DNA of 64,000 nucleotides from Anaerolineales bacterium UBA2200 (lineage in GTDB: Bacteria > Chloroflexota > Anaerolineae > UBA2200), in assembly GCA_002327925.1 (NCBI GenBank), contig DCVA01000020.1, positions 113,084 through 177,083 of the forward strand, written 5' to 3'. Both the position numbers and the translations under genes were made by a program. A model generated the notes under the pieces. That model did not search any database. It was not told the DNA's origin and saw only the letters and a list, made by a program, of their open reading frames with translations. This document shows, in pieces, positions 24,095 to 31,514 of the stretch (the first letter of the stretch is position 1; each line of letters starts with the position of its first letter).

Positions 24095-24559
24095 TCAGTG
24101 CTGAGACCGGGCCAGACCCTCATCCAGTGCCGTCTTGACCCTCTGACCCAGTTCCCGCAGCTCGTCCGGATCTCCCGCCCTGTGGCTCCAGGGAGGCCTG
24201 AGCCCGTCGTCCCACCAGCGCGGGATGACGTGCACGTGGAAGTGATAGACGCTCTGGAAGGCCGCCCGTCGGTTCGCCTGGATGAGGTTGATGCCGTCCG
24301 GATGCAGCGCCTCCTCGACGGCGAAGGCCACGCGCTGCACGGTGCTCATCACGTGCAGGAGCTCGTCGCCGCTCACATCCAGCAGGTCACGGGCGTGCAG
24401 GCGCGGGATGACCAGCACGTGGCCCCGAGTGGCGGGGTTGATGTCCATAAAGGCCACCGTGTGCTCGTCCTCGTACACCCGGATCGACGGCGCCTCGCCG
24501 GCGGCAATGGCGCAAAAGATGCACCCTTCACCGGAGCCGGAGTTGTCCTGGCTGTCCAT
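24095..24559 (-). CDS. HIT family nucleotide hydrolase
   Basis: A 154-residue histidine-triad protein. The N-terminal CIFCAIAAGEAPSIRVYEDE and the core DINPATRGHVLVIPRLHA lead to the active-site triad HFHVHVIPRWWDD. Family members hydrolyse AMP or other groups from nucleotide conjugates such as AppppA or adenylated adducts. It faces away from galT, another HIT-superfamily gene, across divergent promoters. Confidence 0.93.
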   Translation of the reverse strand: MDSQDNSGSGEGCIFCAIAAGEAPSIRVYEDEHTVAFMDINPATRGHVLVIPRLHARDLLDVSGDELLHVMSTVQRVAFAVEEALHPDGINLIQANRRAAFQSVYHFHVHVIPRWWDDGLRPPWSHRAGDPDELRELGQRVKTALDEGLARSQH

Positions 24560-24589
24560 CTGCGACCCCTTTCCAGTGCTTCTGGCTGC

Positions 24590-24618
24590 AGTCTACGGGC
24601 AAGGTCTCAACCCGTCAA
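24590..24618 (-). promoter_or_regulatory. Promoter of the HIT gene
   Basis: Minus-strand TTGACG, a 17-base spacer and TAGACT; predicted start about 24 bases before the ATG. It is divergent to the galT promoter 32 bases away. Confidence 0.65.
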
Positions 24619-24650
24619 GTCCCACATGGCGGTGCCGGGCACGTGGTCAT

Positions 24651-24679
24651 TTGGCCATCCGCCATTCGTTCCGTATGAT
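24651..24679 (+). promoter_or_regulatory. Promoter of galT
   Basis: TTGGCC, a 17-base spacer and TATGAT. Transcription would start about 10 bases before the galT ATG, with GGAGG falling within that short leader. Confidence 0.6.
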
Positions 24680-24695
24680 TCGCACGGAGGTGGCC

Positions 24696-25745
24696 ATGAG
24701 CGTCAACCTGTCGGTTCCCGCGGGAGTACATCGCCGCTACAATCCATTGACCCGTGAGTGGGTTCTGGTGTCACCGCACCGCATGGAGCGTCCCTGGCAG
24801 GGCCAGGCCGAGCGCTTGCCTCAGCAGGAGCTCCCGCACTATGACCCGCAGTGCTACCTCTGCCCGGGCAACCAACGGGCCGGCGGCGAACGCAATCCCG
24901 ACTACAGCGGGACCTATGTCTTTGACAACGACTTCAGCGCCCTGCTGCCCAGGGCGGCACCGGCGCATGAGGGCCCCAGGGCTATGTCAGCCCTGCTCGT
25001 TCACCATCCGGAGCGTGGTGTGTGCCGCGTTGTGTGCTACTCGCCCCGTCACGACCAGACCATGGCCCAGCTCTCCCGGCCGCAGATCAGACAGGTGGTG
25101 GACACATGGACGCAGCAGTACTATGAGCTGGGCAGCCTGCCTTTTGTAAGCTACGTGCAGATCTTTGAGAACAAGGGTGAGATGATGGGTGCCTCGAATC
25201 CCCATCCTCACGGGCAGATATGGGCCAACGAGAGCCTGCCGTCGGAAGTGGCCAAGGAGCATCTGGCCCAGAACGAGTACCTGCTGGAGGCAGAGAGCTG
25301 CCTGCTGTGCGACTACCTGGCGCAGGAACTGCACCTGGGTGAACGAGTGGTGATCGAGAACGAAGGGTTTGTCGCGCTGGTGCCCTTCTGGGCCGTGTGG
25401 CCTTTCGAAACCCTGGTGTTGGGCAAACGCCACACTCCTTCCCTGCTGCACCTGGCCGAGTCCGAGCGCGATGGTCTGGCCGACATCCTCAAACGACTCA
25501 CCACTCGTTATGACCGTCTGTTCGGGATCTCGTTTCCCTACTCGATGGGCCTGCACCAGCAGCCGACGGACGGTGGGGATCATCGCACATGGCACATGCA
25601 CGCTCATTTCTACCCGCCCCTGCTGCGCTCTGCCACAGTGCGCAAGTTTCTGGTGGGCTATGAAATGCTCGCGCAGCCCCAGCGTGACCTGACCCCCGAG
25701 GCCGCCGCGATGCGTCTGCGGGAGATGCCAGACGACGCTGACTGA
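24696..25745 (+). CDS. galT: Galactose-1-phosphate uridylyltransferase
   Basis: A 349-residue enzyme of the Leloir pathway that exchanges UMP between UDP-glucose and Gal-1-P. Domain 1 shows RYNPLTREWVLVSPHRMERPWQG and CYLCPGN (zinc-site cysteines), then SNPHPHGQIWA, in which the second His is the uridylylated nucleophile. Domain 2 has FVALVPFWAVWPFETLVLGK and HMHAHFYPP. The start was chosen at the ATG with GGAGG upstream; the frame extends further 5' without homology. It can feed UDP-galactose to surface-glycan synthesis. Confidence 0.95.
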   Translation: MSVNLSVPAGVHRRYNPLTREWVLVSPHRMERPWQGQAERLPQQELPHYDPQCYLCPGNQRAGGERNPDYSGTYVFDNDFSALLPRAAPAHEGPRAMSALLVHHPERGVCRVVCYSPRHDQTMAQLSRPQIRQVVDTWTQQYYELGSLPFVSYVQIFENKGEMMGASNPHPHGQIWANESLPSEVAKEHLAQNEYLLEAESCLLCDYLAQELHLGERVVIENEGFVALVPFWAVWPFETLVLGKRHTPSLLHLAESERDGLADILKRLTTRYDRLFGISFPYSMGLHQQPTDGGDHRTWHMHAHFYPPLLRSATVRKFLVGYEMLAQPQRDLTPEAAAMRLREMPDDAD

Positions 25746-25769
25746 CCCCCGTACGGTTGAGGGACGCGG

Positions 25770-27539
25770 CTACCGCTTTCGTTTCTGGATGGCCGCCGGT
25801 TGCGCCTTAGGCCTGGCTCGTTTGACGGAGACGCTCTCATCAAGCATCTCGCGGGCGCTCTGGAGGCGAGCCGCGCCGGCCGGTCCACCGAGCATGGCCG
25901 ATAGCTCGTCGACCCGGGCGCCCTCGTCCAGCTCCGTCACTCTGGTCACAGTGCGCCCCTCGTTTTCGACCTTTTCCACCTTCAGATGAACGTCACCAAA
26001 GCAGGCGAGTTGCGGCAGGTGCGTCACGCAGAGCACCTGGTGGGCGGAGGTCAATCCCCACAGCTTGAGGCCAACCACTCCGCCGGCCCGTCCGCCGATG
26101 CCCTGGTCGATTTCGTCGAAAATGAGGGTGGGCACCCGGTCCGCGTTGGCCAGGACCGTCTTGAGGGCCAGCATCAGCCGCGAGGTTTCGCCGCCTGACG
26201 CGATCTTGATCAAGGGCTTGGGCGGCTCGCCCACGTTGGGGGAGATCAGGAACTCGACGTGATCGATGCCGCTCGTGTCGAAAGCATAAGTCGTGCCGTC
26301 AACCACCAGTCCGGAAGGGTCTGGTTTCCAGGAGACGTCAACCGCAAAGCGCGCTTTGGCCATGCTCAGGTCGTGCAGCTCCGCCTCGACCGCCGATGCC
26401 AGCCCTTCCCCTGCCGCACGCCTCGCCGCGGACAGAGCGGCGGCACTGGCTCCCGCCTCCACGAGCAGGCGGGCCTCCTCTTTCTCCAGCCCGGCGATGC
26501 GCTCTTCGTTGTGGGTGATGGCGTACAGCTCTTGCGCCTTTTCCTCGCCATAGCGCAGCACGTCGGCGACCGTGCTGCCGTACTTGCGTTTGAGGTTGTG
26601 GATCAGGTCGAGGCGGTCGTCCAGCGCCAACAATCGCTGCGGGTTGGCCTCAATGGTTTCGCGGTAATCGCGCAGGGTATGGGCGAGGTCGTCCAGTTGA
26701 TAGGATGCCTCTTCCACCAGCTTCTGGTGGGCGGCGGCCTGCGGATCCAGCCTGGCCAGCTCACCCAGATCTTCCAGCACGCCCTGCAGCAGGTCGACCA
26801 CCGACCCCTGCTCTTCTCCGCCGCCGGACAGCTTCTGAAAGACGTCGTTGGCCAGGGTAGAGAGCCGTTCCGCGTTCACCAGCAGGCGGCGCTCCGTCGT
26901 CAGTTGTTCCTCTTCGCCTGACTTGAGGCCGGCATCCTCGATCTCCCGTACCTGGTACTGCAGCATATCGGAGCGGCGAGCCAGCTCCCTCTCGTCGCGG
27001 CGCAGGGAAGCCAGCTCCTCGCGCACCTGCCGCAGAGTGCGCACCAACCCGGCCACGGATGCACGCTGCTCCAGCAGATTACCGTAGCGGTCGAGGAACT
27101 CGAGGTGCTCCTTGACCCGCAGCAGGGAGAGGTGCTCGCTTTGACCGTGGATGTCCACCAGGTGCTCACCCACCTGGGTGAATACGGAGAGGGTGACCGC
27201 CCGGCCGTTGACCCGGCAGAGGTGACGACCGTTGCGCTTGATCTCGCGCGTCAGGATGAGAGACCCTGTGTCTTCATCCAGGCCATGCTCCTGCAGCAAT
27301 CCGGCTATGCCGGCGCGCGCCTCCGGGGCCAGAACAAAGACCCCTTCCACGCGGGCCGCCTCGGCACCTGTGCGCACCAGGTCCGCGTCGGCGCGTCCCC
27401 CCAGCAGAGTGCTAACGGCGTCAATGATGATGGATTTGCCGGCGCCCGTCTCGCCCGTCAGGGCGTTGAAACCGGGGGCAAAGGTCAACTGCAGCGAGTC
27501 GATGATGGCCAGGTTAGAGATGTAGAGTTCCGATAGCAC
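25770..27539 (-). CDS. recN: DNA repair ATPase RecN
   Basis: A 589-residue SMC-like protein acting in double-strand-break repair. The N-terminal Walker A is GETGAGKSIIIDAVSTLLGG; two coiled-coil arms flank a central region; the C-terminal half carries IKIASGGETSRLMLALK (signature) and LIFDEIDQGIGGRAG (Walker B), then VLCVTHLPQLA. It ends with a basic tail. The start is GTG with GGAGGGAG upstream, 33 bases after the NAD kinase gene, so the two probably form one operon. It converges with galT. Confidence 0.96.
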   Translation of the reverse strand: MLSELYISNLAIIDSLQLTFAPGFNALTGETGAGKSIIIDAVSTLLGGRADADLVRTGAEAARVEGVFVLAPEARAGIAGLLQEHGLDEDTGSLILTREIKRNGRHLCRVNGRAVTLSVFTQVGEHLVDIHGQSEHLSLLRVKEHLEFLDRYGNLLEQRASVAGLVRTLRQVREELASLRRDERELARRSDMLQYQVREIEDAGLKSGEEEQLTTERRLLVNAERLSTLANDVFQKLSGGGEEQGSVVDLLQGVLEDLGELARLDPQAAAHQKLVEEASYQLDDLAHTLRDYRETIEANPQRLLALDDRLDLIHNLKRKYGSTVADVLRYGEEKAQELYAITHNEERIAGLEKEEARLLVEAGASAAALSAARRAAGEGLASAVEAELHDLSMAKARFAVDVSWKPDPSGLVVDGTTYAFDTSGIDHVEFLISPNVGEPPKPLIKIASGGETSRLMLALKTVLANADRVPTLIFDEIDQGIGGRAGGVVGLKLWGLTSAHQVLCVTHLPQLACFGDVHLKVEKVENEGRTVTRVTELDEGARVDELSAMLGGPAGAARLQSAREMLDESVSVKRARPKAQPAAIQKRKR

Positions 27540-27572
27540 TTGACTCCCTCCGTCTGACCTGAGGCCAGGGCT

Positions 27573-28394
27573 CTACTTGATCTTTTGCATCAGGGTCTTG
27601 TAGAAGTAGTTGCGCTCGCCCATGCGCACGAAACGGCAGAGGTTGCTGCTGGCCGTGACCACAACGACCGCACCATCACACAGGGGATGGTCGACCTGTC
27701 CATCGACCGTGAGCGTGCCTTCCTCTTCGGTGGAGAGCACCAGCCGAACGTGGGCCGTCGCCGGCAGCACCAGCGCCGTATCAACCGTGAGGTGGGGGGC
27801 AATGGGCACCACCACCAGATTGGCCAGCTGCGGATTGAGAATCGGGCCGCCAACGGCCAGGGCATAGGCCGTGGAGCCGGTAGGAGAAGCCACAATGACC
27901 CCATCGGCCGCGTAGGTGGTGAGGTACTGGCCGTCGACGTGCGCGGCGATGCGCACAATGCGAGCCACCCTTCCGCGGCTGACCACCACTTCGTTGATGG
28001 CCTCAAAGGGCTTGGCCGTACCCCCGTCCTGCTCGAGCTCGGCCCGCAGCATCATGCGTTCCTCGAGCCAGAAGCGCCCCTCTGCCAGTGCGTCCAGGCT
28101 CTCGACGACATCGTTTGGCTGCAATTCGGCCAGAAAGCCAACTCGACCCAGATTCACGCCCAGGATGGGGATGTTCAGCCCGGCGGTCAGGCGTGCCAGG
28201 CGCACCAGAGTGCCGTCGCCGCCGAAGGAGAGGAGCAGGTCGGAGCCACGGGCTCGCTTCAGAAGTTCGTCTTCCTCCCACGCCGAGCCGGTCCAGGCCT
28301 GGACGCCCAGCTCCTTAAGACGCACAGTGGCCGCCTGAGACAGGCGCTGCGCCTCGGCTATGTTGGGATGACACACCAGTCCGAATCGTTTCAT
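27573..28394 (-). CDS. nadK: NAD kinase
   Basis: A 273-residue enzyme that phosphorylates NAD to NADP. Motifs: SFGGDGTLVRLARL (GGDG), NEVVVSRGRVARI (NE motif) and DGVIVASPTGSTAYALAVGGP (Gly-rich domain). Length is normal for bacterial NadK. nadK followed by recN is a common gene order in Gram-positive bacteria. Confidence 0.96.
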   Translation of the reverse strand: MKRFGLVCHPNIAEAQRLSQAATVRLKELGVQAWTGSAWEEDELLKRARGSDLLLSFGGDGTLVRLARLTAGLNIPILGVNLGRVGFLAELQPNDVVESLDALAEGRFWLEERMMLRAELEQDGGTAKPFEAINEVVVSRGRVARIVRIAAHVDGQYLTTYAADGVIVASPTGSTAYALAVGGPILNPQLANLVVVPIAPHLTVDTALVLPATAHVRLVLSTEEEGTLTVDGQVDHPLCDGAVVVVTASSNLCRFVRMGERNYFYKTLMQKIK

Positions 28395-28407
28395 CGTTTG
28401 CCCCGCT

Positions 28408-28436
28408 ATTCTAGTCCGGTCCGCAGCCGTCTCGAA
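28408..28436 (-). promoter_or_regulatory. Probable promoter of nadK-recN
   Basis: Minus-strand TAGAAT with TTCGAG 17 bases upstream; the -10 is good, the -35 weak. The start would lie a few bases before the nadK ATG, giving a very short leader. Confidence 0.45.
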
Positions 28437-28458
28437 ACGCGGCCAGGTCGAACAGAGC

Positions 28459-29094
28459 TCAGGGATTCCGCGTCAATGGGTAGATGATCATGTGGGCACC
28501 CTCCGGCTGCCAGGAGGTGAACCAGACCGCCTCTTCCGGCGGCAGGCGGATGCAGCCGTGCGAGGCAGGCCTGACTCCCAGCGCATCCAGCTCCTGGTAG
28601 ACCTTCTGGTCATCCACCCTGATGTAGGGGTTGCCGTGAATGAGCATCCCGCCAAAGTGATAGAAGAGATACCAGCCCTCATCCTGCCAGGTCCCGAAGG
28701 AGAAGAAGGTACCGACGTAGCGCCCGACCTCGCCCTCCCACCCGGGCGTCATCGTTTCTTCCTGGTCCGGCTTGCCCGTGCTGACGGGGATGGTGCGGAC
28801 GAGCGTGCCCTGCTCATAGACGTACATCGTTTGTCTGTCCTGATCGATCAGCACCAGCCTGTCGTAAAGCGCCTCAGGGCCGGGCGTGGCCGTTGGCGAA
28901 GGGACAGGCGTTGCAGTGGGAGTGAGGGATGGCGCCTGCGTCGGCGTGGCAGTGCTCGTCTCCGTGGGAGTGGGAGTCGCTGTGACGGAGACTGTGGGAG
29001 TCGGCTGCGGCTCAGTCGGCGTGGCGGAGGGAGGGTCGACTACGCATGCGGACAGAAGCAGCAGGCACAGGAGACAGAACAGCGCCCTTCGCAT
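28459..29094 (-). CDS. L,D-transpeptidase (YkuD) lipoprotein
   Basis: A 211-residue lipoprotein. The signal peptide ends in the lipobox LLSAC, followed by a Thr/Pro-rich spacer of about 50 residues and a YkuD domain from about residue 75 (YDRLVLIDQDRQTMYVYEQG). The catalytic motif is HGNPYIR ... ASHGCIRLPPEEA, with the nucleophilic cysteine in SHGC. It should form 3-3 cross-links or attach proteins to peptidoglycan outside the cell. The Thr/Pro spacer resembles those of the other secreted proteins here. Confidence 0.92.
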   Translation of the reverse strand: MRRALFCLLCLLLLSACVVDPPSATPTEPQPTPTVSVTATPTPTETSTATPTQAPSLTPTATPVPSPTATPGPEALYDRLVLIDQDRQTMYVYEQGTLVRTIPVSTGKPDQEETMTPGWEGEVGRYVGTFFSFGTWQDEGWYLFYHFGGMLIHGNPYIRVDDQKVYQELDALGVRPASHGCIRLPPEEAVWFTSWQPEGAHMIIYPLTRNP

Positions 29095-29124
29095 CAGGCG
29101 CCCCGTTTGCGGACCGAGACCGGA

Positions 29125-29808
29125 TCAGCCATCGGTCTCCTCACCCGTCCCCGGGCGAGGCCAGGAGGCCGCTGTGTCAGGGTTGATCTTGCGCTCCAGA
29201 TCGGCCAGGGCCTGCTGCAGGGTCTCCTGGCGCGCGGCCACGGTCAGGTCGCCGCGGGTGCGTTCGAGAACGCCGCGCACCATGTCGTTCGTGCGCCGCA
29301 GGCCGCTGGTCACCGCGTCCGGGTAGTCCATGGTGACCAGCACGCTGTAGATGTCCTCCATTGCCTGAAGCATCGATTCGCAGCGCTCGACCCGGCCATG
29401 GCGAATGACGTCGAGCACATAACGGCGCAGCTCCCCGGCTGCTTCCCCCAGCCCGTTGAGATAGGTATCGGGCAGCACGCCCAGCTCTTCCGGAGTGGGC
29501 AAATCGCGGTCGGTGATCAGCGCGAACGTGATGCTGGCTTCGGCGAACTCTTTGAGGGCATCCTGGGTGTATCCGGCGTGGTAGAGGTCGTCATGACCCT
29601 CCAGGCCGGCGACCATGCTCGAAGCCGCTTGGCGGGCGGTGGCGAGCAGGTTCGCCGCCTCTTCGTACTCGCCCCTGTGGGCAGCGCGAATGGTGTTGGC
29701 GCAATAGCGGATCAGTTCCCGCGACCGGGCCAGAGCTACGTCGCGGGCGGCGTTCTTGGCGTCAAAATAGGTCCGAGCACGCTCGGCTATACCGTCCAGC
29801 CTCTCCAC
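29125..29808 (-). CDS. Translin/TRAX family protein
   Basis: A 227-residue, almost all-helical protein matching the translin family (PF01997). Diagnostic parts: IRYCANTIRAAHRGEYEEAA, AGYTQDALKEFAEA and DTYLNGLGEAAGELRRYVLD. The E-x-x-E pair in KEFAEA corresponds to EYIEA of TRAX, the catalytic subunit of the eukaryotic C3PO RNase, so nuclease activity is possible. Bacterial members are sparse and uncharacterised. The start is GTG with AGGAGA upstream, and it has its own promoter at 29837-29865. Confidence 0.8.
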   Translation of the reverse strand: MERLDGIAERARTYFDAKNAARDVALARSRELIRYCANTIRAAHRGEYEEAANLLATARQAASSMVAGLEGHDDLYHAGYTQDALKEFAEASITFALITDRDLPTPEELGVLPDTYLNGLGEAAGELRRYVLDVIRHGRVERCESMLQAMEDIYSVLVTMDYPDAVTSGLRRTNDMVRGVLERTRGDLTVAARQETLQQALADLERKINPDTAASWPRPGTGEETDG

Positions 29809-29836
29809 AATGTTCTCCTGTCAGTCAGATTGGGTG

Positions 29837-29865
29837 ATTCTAGTCTCGCCCGCCCGGATTGGCAA
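29837..29865 (-). promoter_or_regulatory. Promoter of the translin-like gene
   Basis: Minus-strand TTGCCA, a 17-base spacer and TAGAAT; predicted leader about 20 bases. The -10 box overlaps the stop codon region of the upstream AlkZ-related gene. Confidence 0.7.
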
Positions 29866-30751
29866 GCGTGGGACAGACCAGGTAGGCACCCGGCAGGTCG
29901 GTGATGGGCAGGCCGGCGAGCAGATCCCCGTCCGCCGCCCACCTCTGGCTCAGACCGTCCAGCTCGACCGGATCCCAGCCAAAGAGCCTGGCCGTCTCGT
30001 CTACCCGGGCCGCACCCACGTTGCGCAGGTGGGTCAGGGTCAGTCGGCGTTTCGCTTCACGGGAAGGAATGGCTCCGGCCCGCTGCGCCAGGTCCGGCCA
30101 GCGGCGCAAGAGCACATCGTATACGAAGCAATAGCCCCAGCGATTGGCATCCGAAATGCCGACCATGACGATCTTGAGACCGACCTGCAGCTCGCGCACA
30201 GCACGGTCAAAGCGCAACGCGTTGCGCTCGCCTTCGAGGCCGGCTTTGGCGCGCAGGTGGCTGGTTGGAAGCGCCCCCTCCTTCAGCAGGGTCTCGTAGA
30301 CCCGCCTCGCCTCTTCGCTCAGCCGGCCCTCCTGGTACTCGAGCAGATAGTCCTCAACGTCGCCATAGTTGGGGGAGAGGGCATAAAAGCTCGGCAGGAG
30401 CTCCAGGGAAACCAGCGTGGGCCGCTTGCGCAGCAGCTTACCATAGTAGACCGCACCACTGGAGGGCAGCTCGTCCTTCCAGTGCCAGACGCGGCCCAGA
30501 TCCGGGTCATCGTGGGCCACGGGGACGGGCCTCGCCTCACCGCAGACCGCCTCCCAGAGGCTCGGGGCCTCCTCGCCGCGGCCGGGAAAGACAAAGCAAA
30601 AGCCCACCTCGTTGACGAAGGCGAGCGCCTCGTCCCTGGTCCTCAGACGCAGTTCAGGCCGGCCGCGGTAATGCCGGTCCCGCCAGCGGTTCACCTCATG
30701 CAGCGTGAGGGCGACCGGCTCAGGAGAGCCAGGGGTTGTTGGCTTTCTCAT
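29840..30751 (-). CDS. AlkZ-related winged-helix protein
   Basis: A 303-residue soluble protein resembling the AlkZ-related / YcaQ-like winged-helix group associated with DNA glycosylases. Segments: GFCFVFPGRGEEAPSLWEAV, ALPTSHLRAKAGL (winged-helix-like) and NRWGYCFVYDVLLRRWPDL. The catalytic QxQ/QxD motif of true AlkZ crosslink glycosylases was not found, so enzymatic activity is uncertain. The ATG chosen (30751) lies inside the 3' end of the MBL gene, 32 bases of overlap, indicating coupling; no clear ribosome site is present. Family assignment is from memory of typical sequences. Confidence 0.65.
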   Translation of the reverse strand: MRKPTTPGSPEPVALTLHEVNRWRDRHYRGRPELRLRTRDEALAFVNEVGFCFVFPGRGEEAPSLWEAVCGEARPVPVAHDDPDLGRVWHWKDELPSSGAVYYGKLLRKRPTLVSLELLPSFYALSPNYGDVEDYLLEYQEGRLSEEARRVYETLLKEGALPTSHLRAKAGLEGERNALRFDRAVRELQVGLKIVMVGISDANRWGYCFVYDVLLRRWPDLAQRAGAIPSREAKRRLTLTHLRNVGAARVDETARLFGWDPVELDGLSQRWAADGDLLAGLPITDLPGAYLVCPTLANPGGRD

Positions 30752-31346
30752 AACCGATCGTGGTCTGCGGACCGTGCCCGGAGTAGACCACCGTATCGTC
30801 GGGCAGGGTGAACAGGCGCTCGCGAATGGATTTGACCAGAACAGCCATACTCCCGCCCGGGAAATCGGTGCGACCGATGCCCATCTGGAAGAGAGCGTCG
30901 CCGCTAAAGACCACTTTCTCCTCAGCGCAATACAGACTGATACCGCCCGGAGAATGCCCCGGCGTGTGCAGCACCGTGAACTCGACCGCACCGACCCGGA
31001 CGACCGAGCCTTCTACCAGCTCCACCGTGGCAGCCACAGATGGGCTGAGCCGGCCGGCGAGTATGGAAAAGCTACGAAGCGGATTGGTGAGCATCGCTGC
31101 ATCGTCGGGGTGCACTGCCAGAGGTGCGCCCGTGGACTCGACCACTTCCTTGTTGGCCATGATGTGGTCAAAGTGGCCGTGGGTATTGACAACCATCTTG
31201 ACCACCCAGTCGTGGCGCCTGATCGTCTCCAGAATATGGTCCGCGTCGCCGCCCGGGTCGATCACAATGGCCTCGCCGGTCTTTTCGTCGGCCACGATGT
31301 AGCAGTTGGTTTGCAGGTCACCCACGGGCAGAGTCTCGATTCGCAC
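30720..31346 (-). CDS. MBL-fold metallo-hydrolase (glyoxalase II-like)
   Basis: A 208-residue hydrolase. Metal ligands are visible in NTHGHFDHIMANKE (HxHxDH), HTPGHSPGGIS, FSGDALFQMGIGRTDFPGG and a final YSGHGPQTTIGYE. These are typical of glyoxalase II-like proteins that cleave thioesters, though the true substrate is often unknown. The start is GTG with GAGGAGGAG six bases upstream. Its own promoter is divergent from proS. Confidence 0.92.
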   Translation of the reverse strand: MRIETLPVGDLQTNCYIVADEKTGEAIVIDPGGDADHILETIRRHDWVVKMVVNTHGHFDHIMANKEVVESTGAPLAVHPDDAAMLTNPLRSFSILAGRLSPSVAATVELVEGSVVRVGAVEFTVLHTPGHSPGGISLYCAEEKVVFSGDALFQMGIGRTDFPGGSMAVLVKSIRERLFTLPDDTVVYSGHGPQTTIGYEKANNPWLS

Positions 31347-31410
31347 GACGGTCTCCTCCTCAGCTCTAGGCGGGGAAGCGCACTCCGCTATCCCGCACCG
31401 GATGCGGATG

Positions 31411-31439
31411 AGTATACCATAGCCGGATGGGTCCGGCAA
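31411..31439 (-). promoter_or_regulatory. Promoter of the MBL hydrolase/AlkZ-related operon
   Basis: Minus-strand TTGCCG, a 17-base spacer and TATACT; leader of about 58 bases to the GTG start. Confidence 0.7.
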
Positions 31440-31479
31440 TCGTTTGCTGCGCCGCTGGCCGGACCGCCCACGCAGGGGG

Positions 31480-31485
31480 TATAAT
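31480..31485 (+). promoter_or_regulatory. -10 box of the proS promoter
   Basis: A perfect TATAAT 30 bases before the proS ATG. The -35 region at the right distance is GC-rich and weak. It is divergent to the MBL promoter. Confidence 0.5.
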
Positions 31486-31514
31486 AGCCGAATTCGTCCG
31501 GGTGAGAGGAGAGA

